A DNA stretch of 64,000 nucleotides from Lathyrus oleraceus (GCF_024323335.1 NC_066581.1:443201816-443265815); one strand, 5' to 3'. Positions 39,701 through 52,654 are shown, counted from the stretch's first letter. Notes: generated from the sequence alone by a model not told the origin. Numbers and translations are program-made.

Positions 39701-42700
39701 CGAATCGATACAGAGAATCTAATTTTTGTTGTTTGAGATGCTGTTTCATCAATATGAAGAGTCTCATTCGATTTTCTTTTGAGATACTCCTCTAGTGTCA
39801 TGAAGACTCTTGGATTCAGTTAAGGTACCATTTCGTTGTTTAGAATATCTTAATTCTATCGTGTAAGATGTTGCTTCGATTCGATACAGAGAATCTCATT
39901 TTTGCTATTTGAGTGTCTTCTTCATCAATATGAAGAGTCTCATTGCATTTCTTTTGAGATACTGCTATAGTATCATTGAAGAGTCTTGGATTCAGTTAAG
40001 GTACCATTCCCTTGTTTGGAATATCTTAATTCTATCGTGTAAGATGCTGCTTCAATTCAATACAAAGAATCTCATTTTTGCTGTTTTAGATGTTGCTTCA
40101 TCAATATGAAGAGTCTCATTCCATTTCTTTTGAGATACTGTTGTAGTATCATTGAAGAGTCTTGGATTCAGTTAAGGTACCATTCCCTTATTCGAAATAT
40201 ATTAATTCTATCGTGTAAGATGCTGCTTCGATTCGATCCAGAGAATCTCATTTTTGCTGTTTGAGATGCTGTTTCATCAATATGAAAAGTCTCATTCCAT
40301 TTTCTTTTGAGATACTGCTCTAGTATCCTCGTAGAGTCTAGGATTCAATTAAGATACCATTCCCTTGTTTGGAATATCTTAATTCTATCGTGTAAGATGC
40401 TGCTTCGATTCGATACAGAGAATCTCATTTTTGCTGTTTGAGATGTTGCTTCATCAATATGAAGAGTCTCATTCCCTTTTATTTTGAGATACTGCTCTAG
40501 TATCCTCGAAGAGTCTTGGATTTAATTAAGGTACCATTCCCTTGTTAGGAACTTCTTAATTCTATCAGGTAAGATGCTGCTTCGATTCGATATAGAGAAT
40601 CTCATTTTTGTTGTTTGAGATGCTGCTTCATCAATATAAAGAGTCTCATTCCATTTTCTTTTGAGATACTGCTCTAGTATCCTCGAAGAGTCTTAGATTA
40701 AATTAAGGTATCATTCCCTTGCTTGGAATATCTTAATTCTATCGTCTAAGATGCTACTTCGAATCGATACAGAGAATCTCATTTTTGCGTTTTGAGATGT
40801 TGTTTCATCAATATGAAGAGTCTCATTCGATTTTCTTTTGAGATACTCCTCTAGTATCATGATGAGTCTTGGATTCAGTTAAGGTACCATTCCTCATCAG
40901 TCATTTTTCAAATTTTATAATTAATAATGATATTCCCCTAATAGATGAACATTTGAGATGTTGCGCCATTTATCCGGTGAATCTCATTTTTGCTGTTTGA
41001 GATGCTGCTTCATCAATATGAAGAGTCTCATTCCATTTCTGTTGAGATACTATTGTAGTATCTTGAAGAGTCTTAGATTCGATTAAACTATCATTCCTTT
41101 TATCCGGAATGTCTTAATTCTATCGTGTAAGATGCTGCTTCGATACAGAGAATCTCATTTTTGCTGTTTCATCAATATGAAGAGTCTCATTCCATTTTAT
41201 TTTGAGATACTGCTCTAGTATCCTCGAAGAGTCTTGGTTTCAATTAAGGTACTATTCCCTTGTTTAGAATATCTTAATTCTATCGTGTAAGATGCTGCTT
41301 CGATTCAATACAGAGAATTTCATTTTTGCTGTTTGAGATGTTGCTTCATCAATATGAAGAGTCTCATTCCATTTTATTTTGAGACACTGCTCTAGTATCC
41401 TCGAAGAATCTTGGTTTCAATTAAGGTATCACTCCCTTGTTTGGAATATCCTAATTCTATTGTCTAAGATGCTACTTCGAATCGATACAGAGAATCTAAT
41501 TTTTGTTGTTTGAGATGCTGTTTCATCAATATGAAGAGTCTCATTCGATTTTCTTTTGAGATACTCCTCTAGTGTCATGAAGACTCTTGGATTCAGTTAA
41601 GGTACCATTTCGTTGTTTAGAATATCTTAATTCTATCGTGTAAGATGTTGCTTCGATTCGATACAGAGAATCTCATTTTTGCTATTTGAGTGTCTTCTTC
41701 ATCAATATGAAGAGTCTCATTGCATTTCTTTTGAGATACTGCTGTAGTATCATTGAAGAGTCTTGGATTCAGTTAAGGTACCATTCCCTTGTTTGGAATA
41801 TCTTAATTCTATCGTGTAAGATGCTGCTTCAATTCAATACAAAGAATCTCATTTTTGCTGTTTTAGATGTTGCTTCATCAATATGAAGAGTCTCATTCCA
41901 TTTCTTTTGAGATACTGTTGTAGTATCATTGAAGAGTCTTGGATTCAGTTAAGGTACCATTCCCTTATTCGAAATATATTAATTCTATCGTGTAAGATGC
42001 TGCTTCGATTCGATACAGAGAATCTCATTTTTGCTATTTGAGATGTTGTTTCATCAATATGAATAGTCTCATTCCATTTTCTTTGGAGATACTGCTCTAG
42101 TATCCTCGAAGAGTCTATGATTCAATTAAGATACCATTCCCTTGTTTGGAATATCTAAATTCTATCGTGTAAGATGCTGCTTCGATTCGATACAGAGAAT
42201 CTCATTTTTGTTATTTGAGATGTTGCTTCATCAATATGAAGAGTCTCATTCCCTTTTCTTTTGAGATACTGCTCTAGTATCCTCGAAGAGTCTTGGATTT
42301 AATTAAGGTACCATTCCCTTGTTAGGAACTTCTTAATTCTATCATGTAAGATGCTGCTTCGATTCGATATAGAGAATCTCATTTTTGTTGTTTGAGATGC
42401 TGCTTCATCAATATGAAGAGTCTCATTCCATTTTCTTTTGAGATACTGCTCTAGTATCCTCGAAGAATCTTGGATTAAATTAAGGTATCATTCCCTTGCT
42501 TGGAATATCTAAATTCTATCGTCTAAGATGCTACTTCGAATCGATACAGAGAATCTCATTTTTGCGTTTTGAGATGTTGTTTCATCAATATGAAAAGTCT
42601 CATTCGATTTTCTTTTGAGATACTCCTCTAGTATCATGAAGAGTTATGGATTCAATTAAGGTACCATTCCTCGTCAGTCATTTTTCAAATTTTATAATTA

Positions 42701-45700
42701 ATAATGATATTCCCCTAATAGATGAACATTTGAGATGTTGCGCCATTTATCCGGTGAATCTCATTTTTGCTGTTTGAGATGCTGCTTCATCAATATGAAG
42801 AGTCTCACTCCATTTCTGTTGAGATACTGTTGTAGTATCTTGAAGAGTCTTAGATTCGATTAAACTATCATTCCTTTTATCCGGAATGTCTTAATTCTAT
42901 CGTGTAAGATGCTGCTTCGATACAGAGAATCTCATTTTTGCTGTTTCATCAATATGAAGAGTCTCATTCCATTTTATTTTGAGATACTGCTCTAGTATCC
43001 TCGAAGAGTCTTGGTTTCAATTAAGGTATTATTCCCTTGTTTAGAATATCTTAATTCTATCGTGTAAGATGCTGCTTCGATTCAATACAGAGAATCTCAT
43101 TTTTGCTGTTTGAGATGTTGCTTCATCAATATGAAGAGTCTCATTCCATTTTATTTTGAGACACTGCTCTAGTATCCTCGAAGAATCTTGGTTTCAATTA
43201 AGGTATCACTCCCTTGTTTGGAATATCCTAATTCTATCGTCTAAGATGCTACTTCGAATCGATACAGAGAATCTAATTTTTGTTGTTTGAGATGCTGTTT
43301 CATCAATATGAAGAGTCTCATTCGATTTTCTTTTGAGATACTCCTCTAGTGTCATGAAGACTCTTGGATTCAGTTAAGGTACCATTTCGTTGTTTAGAAT
43401 ATCTTAATTCTATCGTGTAAGATGTTGCTTCGATTCGATACAGAGAATCTCATTTTTGCTATTTGAGTGTCTTCTTCATCAATATGAAGAGTCTCATTGC
43501 ATTTCTTTTGAGATACTGCTGTAGTATCATTGAAGAGTCTTGGATTCAGTTAAGGTACCATTCCCTTGTTTGGAATATCTTAATTCTATCGTGTAAGATG
43601 CTGCTTCAATTCAATACAAAGAATCTCATTTTTGCTGTTTTAGATGTTGCTCCATCAATATGAAGAGTCTCATTCCATTTCTTTTGAGATACTGTTGTAG
43701 TATCATTGAAGAGTCTTGGATTCAGTTAAGGTACCATCCCCTTATTCGAAATATATTAATTCTATCGTGTAAGATGCTGCTTCGATTCGATACAGAGAAT
43801 CTCATTTTCGCTATTTGAGATGCTGTTTCATCAATATGAATAGTCTCATTCCATTTTCTTTGGAGATACTGCTCTAGTATCCTCGAAGAGTCTATGATTC
43901 AATTAAGATACCATTCCCTTGTTTGGAATATCTAAATTCTATCGTGTAAGATGTTGCTTCGATTCGATACAGAGAATCTCATTTTTGTTATTTGAGATGT
44001 TGCTTTATCAATATGAAGAGTCTCATTCCCTTTTCTTTTGAGATACTGCTCTAGTATCCTCGAAGAGTCTTGGATTTAATTAAGGTACCATTCCCTTGTT
44101 AGGAACTTCTTAATTATATCATGTAAGATGCTGCTTCGATTCGATATAGAGAATCTCATTTTTGTTGTTTGAGATGCTGCTTCATCAATATGAAGAGTCT
44201 CATTCCATTTTCTTTTGAGATACTCCTCTAGTATCCTCGAAGAGTCTTGGATTAAATTAAGGTATCATTCCCTGTCTTGGAATATCTTAATTCTATCGTC
44301 TAAGATGCTACTTCGATTCGATACAGAGAATCTCATTTTTGTTATTTGAGATGTTGCTTCATCAATATGAAGAGTCTCATTCCCTTTTCTTTTGAGATAC
44401 TGCTCTAGTATCCTCGAAGAGTCTTGGATTTAATTAAGGTACCATTCCCTTGTTAGGAACTTCTTAATTCTATCATGTAAGATGCTGCTTCGATTCGATA
44501 TAGAGAATCTCATTTTTGTTGTTTGAGATGCTGCTTCATCAATATGAAGAGTCTCATTCCATTTTCTTTTGAGATACTGCTCTAGTATCCTCGAAGAGTT
44601 TTGGATTAAATTAAGGTATCATTCCCTTGCTTGGAATATCTTAATTCTATCGTCTAAGATGCTAGTTCGAATCGATACAGAGAATCTCATTTTTGCGTTT
44701 TGAGATGTTCTTTCATCAATATGAAGAGTCTCATTCGATTTTCTTTTGAGATACTCCTCTAGTATCATGAAGAGTCTTGGATTCAGTTAAGGTACCATTC
44801 CTCGTCAGTCATTTTTCAAATTTTATAATTAATAATCATATTCCCCTAATAGATGAACATTTGAGATGTTGCGCCATTTATCCGGTGAATCTCATTTTTG
44901 CTGTTTGAGATGCTGCTTCATCAATATGAAGAGTCTCACTCCATTTCTGTTGAGATACTGTTGTAGTATCTTGAAGAGTCTTATATTCGTTTAAACTATC
45001 ATTCCTTTTATCCGGAATGTCTTAATTCTATCGTGTAAGATGCTGCTTCGATACAGAGAATCTCATTTTTGCTGTTTCATCAATATGAAGAGTCTCATTC
45101 CATTTTATTTTGAGATACTGCTCTAGTATCCTCGAAGAGTCTTGGTTTCAATTAAGGTACTATTCCCTTGTTTAGAATATCTTAATTCTATCGTGTAAGA
45201 TGCTGCTTCGATTCAATACAGAGAATCTCATTTTTGCTGTTTGAGATGTTGCTTCATCAATATGAAGAGTCTCATTCCATTTTATTTTGAGACACTGCTC
45301 TAGTATCCTCGAAGAATCTTGGTTTCAATTAAGGTATCACTCCCTTGTTTGGAATATCCTAATTCTATCGTCTAAGATGCTACTTCGAATCGATACAGAG
45401 AATCTAATTTTTGTTGTTTGAGATGCTGTTTCATCAATATGAAGAGTCTCATTCGATTTTCTTTTGAGAAACTCCTCTAGTGTCATGAAGACTCTTGGAT
45501 TCAGTTAAGGTACCATTTCGTTGTTTAGAATATCTTAATTCTATCGTGTAAGATGTTGCTTCGATTCGATACAGAGAATCTCATTTTTGCTATTTGAGTG
45601 TCTTCTTCATCAATATGAAGAGTCTCATTGCATTTCTTTTGAGATACTGCTGTAGTATCATTGAAGAGTCTTGGATTCACTTAAGGTACCATTCCCTTGT

Positions 45701-46941
45701 TTGGAATATCTTAATTCTATCGTGTAAGATGCTGCTTCAATTCAATACAAAGAATCTCATTTTTGCTGTTTTAGATGTTGCTCCATCAATATGAAGAGTC
45801 TCATTCCATTTCTTTTGAGATACTGTTGTAGTATCATTGAAGAGTCTTGGATTCAGTTAAGGTACCATCCCCTTATTCGAAATATATTAATTCTATCGTG
45901 TAAGATGCTGCTTCGATTCGATACAGAGAATCTCATTTTCGCTATTTGAGATGCTGTTTCATCAATATGAATAGTCTCATTCCATTTTCTTTGGAGATAC
46001 TGCTCTAGTATCCTCGAAGAGTCTATGATTCAATTAAGATACCATTCCCTTGTTTGGAATATCTAAATTCTATCGTGTAAGATGTTGCTTCGATTCGATA
46101 CAGAGAATCTCATTTTTGTTATTTGAGATGTTGCTTTATCAATATGAAGAGTCTCATTCCCTTTTCTTTTGAGATACTGCTCTAGTATCCTCGAAGAGTC
46201 TTGGATTTAATTAAGGTACCATTCCCTTGTTAGGAACTTCTTAATTCTATCATGTAAGATGCTGCTTCGATTCGATATAGAGAATCTCATTTTTGTTGTT
46301 TGAGATGCTGCTTCATCAATATGAAGAGTCTCATTCCATTTTCTTTTGAGATACTCCTCTAGTATCCTCGAAGAGTCTTGGATTAAATTAAGGTATCATT
46401 CCCTGTCTTGGAATATCTTAATTCTATCGTCTAAGATGCTACTTCGATTCGATACAGAGAATCTCATTTTTGTTATTTGAGATGTTGCTTCATCAATATG
46501 AAGAGTCTCATTCCCTTTTCTTTTGAGATACTGCTCTAGTATCCTCGAAGAGTCTTGGATTTAATTAAGGTACCATTCCCTTGTTAGGAACTTCTTAATT
46601 CTATCATGTAAGATGCTGCTTCGATTCGATATAGAGAATCTCATTTTTGTTGTTTGAGATGCTGCTTCATCAATATGAAGAGTCTCATTCCATTTTCTTT
46701 TGAGATACTGCTCTAGTATCCTCGAAGAGTTTTGGATTAAATTAAGGTATCATTCCCTTGCTTGGAATATCTTAATTCTATCGTCTAAGATGCTAGTTCG
46801 AATCGATACAGAGAATCTCATTTTTGCGTTTTGAGATGTTCTTTCATCAATATGAAGAGTCTCATTCGATTTTCTTTTGAGATACTCCTCTAGTATCATG
46901 AAGAGTCTTGGATTCAGTTAAGGTACCATTCCTCGTCAGTC
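33795..46941 (+). repeat. Satellite, homogeneous 1777-bp (10-mer) and 2131-bp (12-mer) higher-order repeats
   Basis: Anchors fall exactly 1777 bp apart five times (33795 to 42680) and then 2131 bp apart twice (42680, 44811, 46942). The repeat phase can be traced back to about 32.8 kb. Copies differ at few positions by eye. Each contains a 12-bp-deleted monomer (TTTTTGCTGTTTCATCAATA) and one with TTTGAGTGTCTTCTTC. The 2131-bp form is the 1777-bp form with an extra 354 bp, an exact two-monomer tandem duplication visible from the repeated GGAACTTCTTAATT at about 44103 and 44457. This is the youngest part of the array. Confidence 0.93.
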
Positions 46942-49900
46942 ATTTTTCAAATTTTATAATTAATAATCATATTCCCCTAATAGATGAACATTTGAGATGT
47001 TGCGCCATTTATCCGGTGAATCTCATTTTTGCTGTTTGAGATGCTGCTTCATCAATATGAAGAGTCTCACTCCATTTCTGTTGAGATACTGTTGTAGTAT
47101 CTTGAAGAGTCTTAGATTCGTTTAAACTATCATTCCTTTTATCCGGAATGTCTTAATTCTATCGTGTAAGATGCTGCTTCGATACAGAGAATCTCATTTT
47201 TGCTGTTTCATCAATATGAAGAGTCTCATTCCATTTTATTTTGAGATACTGCTCTAGTATCCTCGAAGAGTCTTGGTTTCAATTAAGGTACTATTCCCTT
47301 GTTTAGAATATCTTAATTCTATCGTGTAAGATGCTGCTTCGATTCAATACAGAGAATCTCATTTTTGCTGTTTGAGATGTTGCTTCATCAATATGAAGAG
47401 TCTCATTCCATTTTATTTTGAGACACTACTCTAGTATCCTCGAAGAATCTTGGTTTCAATTAAGGTATTACTCCCTTGTTTGGAATATCTTAATTCTATC
47501 GTGTAAGATGCTGCTTCGAGTCAATACAAAGAATCTCATTTTTACTGTTTGAGATGTTGCTTCATCAATACGAAGAGTCTCATTCCATTTTGTTTGGAGA
47601 TACTTCTCTAGTATCCTCGAAGAGTCTAGGATTCAATTAAGGGACCATTCCCTTGTTTGGAGTATCTTAATTCTACCGTGTAAGATGCTGCTTCAATTCA
47701 ATACAGAGAATCTCATTTATGCTGTTTGAAATACTCCATCATCAATATGAAGAGTCTCATTTCATTTTCTTTTGAGATACTGGTTATAGTATCCTCGAAG
47801 AGTCTTAGATTCAATTAAGGTACCATTCCCTTGTTAGGAATATCTTAATTCTATCGTGTAAGATGTTGGTTTGATTCGATATAGAGAATCTCATTTGTGT
47901 TGTTTGAGATGCTGCTTCATCAATAAGAAGAGTCTTATTCCATTTTCTTTTGAGATACTCCTCTAGTATCCTCGAAGAGTCTTGGATTAAATTAAGGTAT
48001 CATTCCCTTGCTTGGAATATCTTAATTTTATCGTCTAAGATGCCACTTTGAATTGATATAGAGAATCTAATTTTTGCTGTTTGAGATGCTGTTTCATCAA
48101 TAAGAAGAGTTTCATTCGATTTTCTTTTGAGATACTCCTCTAGTGTCATGAAGAGTCTTGGATTCAGTTAAGGTACCATTACCTTGTTTAGAATATGTTA
48201 ATTCTATCATTTAAGATGTTGCTTCGATTAGATACTGAGAATCTCATTTTTGCTATTTGAGTGTCTGCTTCATCAATATGAAGAGTCTCATTGCATTTCT
48301 TTTGAGATACTGTTGTAGTATCATTGAAGAGTCTTGGATTCAGTTAAGGTACCATTCCCTTATTCAGAATATCTTAATTCTATCGTGTAAGATGTTGCGT
48401 CGATTCGATACAGAGAATCTCATTTTTGCTGTTTGAGATGTTGTTTCATCAATATGAAGAGTCTCATTCCATTTTTTTTTGAGATACTGCTCTAGTATCC
48501 TCAAAGAGTCTTGGTTTCAATTAAGGTACTCTTCCCTTGTTTGGAATATGTTAATTCTATCGTGTAAGATGCTTCTTCGATTCAATACAAAGAATCTCAT
48601 TTTTGCTGTTTGAGATGTTGCTTCATCAATACGAAGAGTCTCATTCCATTCTATTTTGAGATACTGCTCTAGTATCCTCGAACAGTCTAGGATTCAATTA
48701 AGGTACCATTCCCTTGTTTGGAATATCTTAATTCTATCGTGTGAGATGCGGCTTCAATTCAATAAAGAGAATCTCATGTTTGTTGTTTGAGATGCTGCAT
48801 CATTAATATGAAGAGTCTCATTCCATTTCTTTTGAGATACTGCTCTAGTATCATTGAAGAGTCAAGGATTCAAATAAGGTACCATTCCCTTGTTTGCAAT
48901 ATCTTAATTCTATCGTGTAATATGCTGCTATGATTCGATACAAAGAATCTCATTTTTGTTGTTTGAAATACTGCATCATCAATATGAAGAGTCTCATTTC
49001 ATTTTCTTTTGAAATACTGGTCTAGTATCCTCGAAGAGTCTTAGATTCAATTAAGGTACCATTCCCTTGTTTGGAATATCTTAATTCTATCGTGTAAGAT
49101 GCTGCTTCGATTCGATAGAGAGAATCTCATTTTTGCTGTTTGAGATGTTGCTTCATCAATATGAAGAGTCTCATTCCCTTTTCTTTTGAGATACTGCTCT
49201 AGTATCCTCGAAGAGTCTTGGATTTAATTAAGGTACCATTCCCTTGTTAGGAATATCTTAATTCTATCATGTAAGATGTTGCTTCGATTCGATATAGAGA
49301 ATCTCATTTTTCCTGTTTGAGATGCTGCTTCATCAATATGAAGAGTTTTATTCCATTTTCTTTTGAGATACTGCTCTAGTATCCTCGAAGAGTCTTGGAT
49401 TAAATTAAGGTATCATTCCCTTGCTTGGAATATCTTAATTCTATCGTCTAAGATGCTACTTCGAATCGATACAGAGAATCTAATTTTTGCTGTTTGAGAT
49501 GATGTTTCATCAATATGAAGAGTCTCATTCAATTTTCTTTTGAGATACTTCTCTAGTGTCATGAAGAGTCTTGGATTCAGTTAAGGTACCATTCCCTTGT
49601 TTAGAATATCTTAATTCTATCGTGTAAGATGTTGCTTCGATTCGATACAGAGAATCTCATTTTTGCTATTTGAGATGCTGCTTCTTCAATATGAAGAGTC
49701 TCATTGCATTTCTTTTGAGATACTGCTGTAGTATCATTCAAGAGTCTTGGATTCAGTTAAGGTATCATTCCCTTGTTTGGAATATCTTAATTCTATCGTG
49801 TAAGATGCTGCTTCGATTCGATACAGAGAATCTCATTTTTGTTGTTTGAGATGTTGCTTCATCAATATGAAGAGTCTCATTCCAATTTTTTTTGAGATAC

Positions 49901-50115
49901 TGCTCTAGTATCATTGAAGTGTCTTAGATTTGATTAAAGTATCTTTCCTTTTATCTGGAATGTCTTAATTCTATCGTATAAGTTGCTACTTCGATTTGAT
50001 ACAGAGAATCTCATTTTGCTGTTTAAGATGTTGCTTCTTAAATATGAATAGTCTCATCCATTTTTCGCAGATATTTCTCTGACAATTGCTAAAGAGTTTT
50101 GGCTATCCATTTACT
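46942..50115 (+). repeat. Satellite, right-edge block decaying into 3' UTR
   Basis: From about 47422 the sequence leaves the young repeat and becomes collinear with 27391-27860 at a constant offset of 20031 bp. It then continues as diverged monomers without anchors. The last recognisable monomer is at about 50000-50115, where GCAGATATTTCTCTGACAAT and AAAGAGTTTTGG can still be aligned to the GAGATACTGCTCTAGTATC...GAAGAGTCTTGG part of the unit. Confidence 0.85.
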
Positions 50116-50274
50116 GCCAGATAACCTTGTTTACTGTGCTTCTCATCATAATCCCTTTCCACATCGCTTCTTTGCACGTCAAGGTACAAGATTAGGATCT
50201 TCTTGTATTTAATTATCCTTCACTACGAATGTATGAAGACTATTGTCATCCTTACTTTCCAGTTCAAGATAATT
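50116..50274 (+). other. Ogre 3' UTR, right of satellite
   Basis: About 160 bp with no gene and no satellite similarity beyond the first bases. It leads directly into the polypurine tract, which is why I treat the array as internal to the element and not as an unrelated neighbour. Confidence 0.6.
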
Positions 50275-50284
50275 AAACAGGGGC
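50275..50284 (+). other. Polypurine tract of the plus-strand Ogre
   Basis: AAACAGGGGC directly precedes the candidate 3' LTR start, where plus-strand DNA synthesis of an LTR element would be primed. The minus-strand Ogre has the corresponding AAATAGGGACAAC before its LTR (56681-56669). Confidence 0.65.
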
Positions 50285-52604
50285 TACAGTTACACCCCAA
50301 TTTTGTCTGAATTCATTTTTTGCCACAATGTGTGCATTTCTAAACCATCCTAAAGCTTGAGTTTCACGAATCCATTTTCATTTGAAAAGGTAATTTGGTA
50401 TATGTACAAGGAAAGGGATATATTGATTAGGATGCCACTTGAGGCGGAGCATTAAGTTTTAAGCAGGATCGTGGGTAAGTCCTATTATGCTAAATACCAT
50501 ATCAATAAGTCCATGGGCGTAGCTACAAATATGTTTTATTATAAGTGGAAATCATTTATGTGTTTGGTAATGCGTGGCTCTAATAAGGGTCACATTTGGT
50601 TCAAAAACGGTTCTTCCTTTAGATTTGTACCTTTTCAAATTAGGTAGTGTAGACATCGGTGAATAATTTAATTTAAAACTCATACTTTTTTAACCATTTG
50701 TGCATTGTGTGGTTGTAAGAAGAGGGAGCGAGTTTTTTTCTCTACCATGGTTTTCATACACAAACTCGTGTGGTTGAAGATATTGATTCAAGTTTACATT
50801 AACCACACCATAAGTTCTGGATTCACAAACATGATTGTTTTAAATATCAATAATGTAAGTATGTTACACAAGTTGTTACGACAATCCTACGATTTAAAAT
50901 TACAGCATAATCTAAAAACAAATGGGAGAATCTTTGAGCGTTCACCCCCAGGTCGTTTTAAAGTGATACCCCTTTTAAAGGTCGCCTGCTTTCATTTCTC
51001 AAGCCATACCAACGTGCCTCGGACCCACGAGTGGAAGCCAAAGAAAAAGTAACGGCAACAGCTCCCTAGGGATCTCATAACAACACTATGGGATCCACGA
51101 ATGAGAGCACTGTGTCTAAAGTTCGAAGAGTGTAGTAGCATCGACGGGAATTCGATTTCCTTTAAGTGAGCCCCGTCTCCATAGCTTCATTAAGTCACGA
51201 GCTAATAGATGGCCTTACCTGATAATAAAATGCAAGTACAACGGTTACCATGAGGTTCAAAATCATAAAAGAAGAATCAGTCCTAAGTTACAGGTTGGAC
51301 CGAGGAATTTCATAGGGTAAATTAAAATAGAAGGATAGACAAGAAGGTTCCCAAACCTGTAGAACAACCAAACAGCAACAAACACAAGCAGAGTAATCAT
51401 GAATGATCACCCGGAATGCGAAGTTCGCCGAAATGATAAACCTGTTTGAGTTTATGTTGAGGGAATTTATGATCTTCTTACTTCGGTCATGCTCGTTCTC
51501 TTGAGAAAGCCAAGAAATTGTCTCTAAATGCCTATCTCCTTGTTAGGTGCTGCAATGATGAAACCGCTCATAAGTACAAAGGTACAATTGTTATGGCTGA
51601 GGCCGAACGCTATGAGTATCTTTGCCATTGCGAGTGAGTTGATGAAGTTATCCCATATGTGCCATGGGTAATCAATCAAAGGGTTCATCGACACGCATGA
51701 AAATTGACTAGGTGGCTCATGTTTTCCCTTATGCTGATACAAATGGAGATGAAAAAGAGGTTTATGAACTTGTTAAAGCTATTGAAAAATTTAAAGAAAA
51801 AACAGCAAATTGAAGAAAATTCTAAAGACGTACCTGTCTGAAATTGAAGGAAATATAACTGCAAAGTATGACAAAAGCGAAAAATGAAGGTTTGCATCAG
51901 TAGAAATCAGTGGGACCACATATCTTCAAAAAATCTCACTAAGCAATAAACAAGAATTGATCCATCCTTTACAAATTGGCAGGATACACATATTGGTCCC
52001 CACAATATCTTGGGCAAAATTCTCCTCTAACAATTTGATGCTATCCATTCGATGCCAACTCATTTGGTTGTACCTGGAGTTGGCACCACTCACCTACATA
52101 TAAATAAAGAAACATTTATTGGTTTAGGGGATCCTACCGTAACTCTGCTAAAAAATCCCTAAGAACCTTTTGCACTAAAGCTCAAGAATCTCCAGGTTTA
52201 AGCTAGAGATTCACACTGAAACTCTAACCTACATGAGCTCATACCCAGAAACACAGTAAAAAGAAAAGAGAAGGAGGAGGCTTATCCGGAAACGTGTGAG
52301 AGAAAGCATCACGGACGACTTACTTCCTAATGAGACCAACATAAATCGCGCTAAATGGCCCTCGTTGTAGCTTCGAACAAGTTTGGTTTGTTTCTTTTCA
52401 AGCTTCCTTTTTATCCGTCTTGATCTCATTACGTTAGCCGGAAAGTTTTTGTTCTTCTGTTTGATATTTGTTTGTTTGGTGTGGTGAGTTTCGATTTGTC
52501 GGTGTAAGGGGTTTTTGGAGCAAAACAAGGCCAGATCCGTGATCCCTAACCAAAAATAGGGGGGGTTAGTGTTTAAGTTTCGTCATTTTCGTTGAGGGTT
52601 CGTC

Positions 52605-52654
52605 GGAGAAGAAGGCGGCATCACCACCGTTGGCCGGCGAACACCGCCTTCTCC
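52605..52654 (+). other. GC-rich inverted repeat in the Ogre LTR
   Basis: GAAGGCGG (52611-52618) pairs perfectly with CCGCCTTC (52644-52651). The preceding GGAGAA extends the arm with a 3-base bulge. It lies in a short GC-rich patch inside an otherwise AT-rich LTR. Function unknown. Confidence 0.6.

Larger units (their letters stand above)
5821..50115 (+). repeat. 44-kb satellite array, about 177-bp monomer, about 250 copies
   Basis: A continuous head-to-tail array. A typical monomer is 8101-8277 (177 bp). Each holds, in order, GATGCTGCTTCATCAATATG, AGAGTCTCATTCC, GAGATACTGCTCTAGTATC, GAAGAGTCTTGG, TTAAGGTACCATTCC, GGAATATCTTAATTCTATCG, TGTAAGATGCTGCTTCGATT and ACAGAGAATCTCATTTTTG. Monomers differ by scattered substitutions and combine into higher-order repeats. 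No other element interrupts the array. Its length of 177 bp is a multiple of three, so 60-100-aa frames echo along it, but I see no sign of coding. The array lies between the pol remnant and the polypurine tract/3' LTR of one Ogre element, so it probably grew from that element's 3' UTR. Strand is given as that of the host element. Confidence 0.97.

Noticed and set aside
5821..50115. Many repeated 60-103-aa ORFs along the array (for example 32317-32628, 36355-36555, 43463-43663)
   Set aside because: They are the same stretch of monomer translated over and over. The unit is 177 bp, a multiple of three, so frames carry over between monomers until a variant stop. No codon constraint, no conserved start context and no domain.
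5821..50115. CRISPR-like array
   Set aside because: Units are contiguous with no unique spacers and are far too long; the context is a plant retrotransposon.
52229..52528. 99-aa minus-strand ORF in the Ogre LTR
   Set aside because: Basic low-complexity start and a hydrophobic end, but no known domain, and it lies within a candidate LTR antisense to the element.
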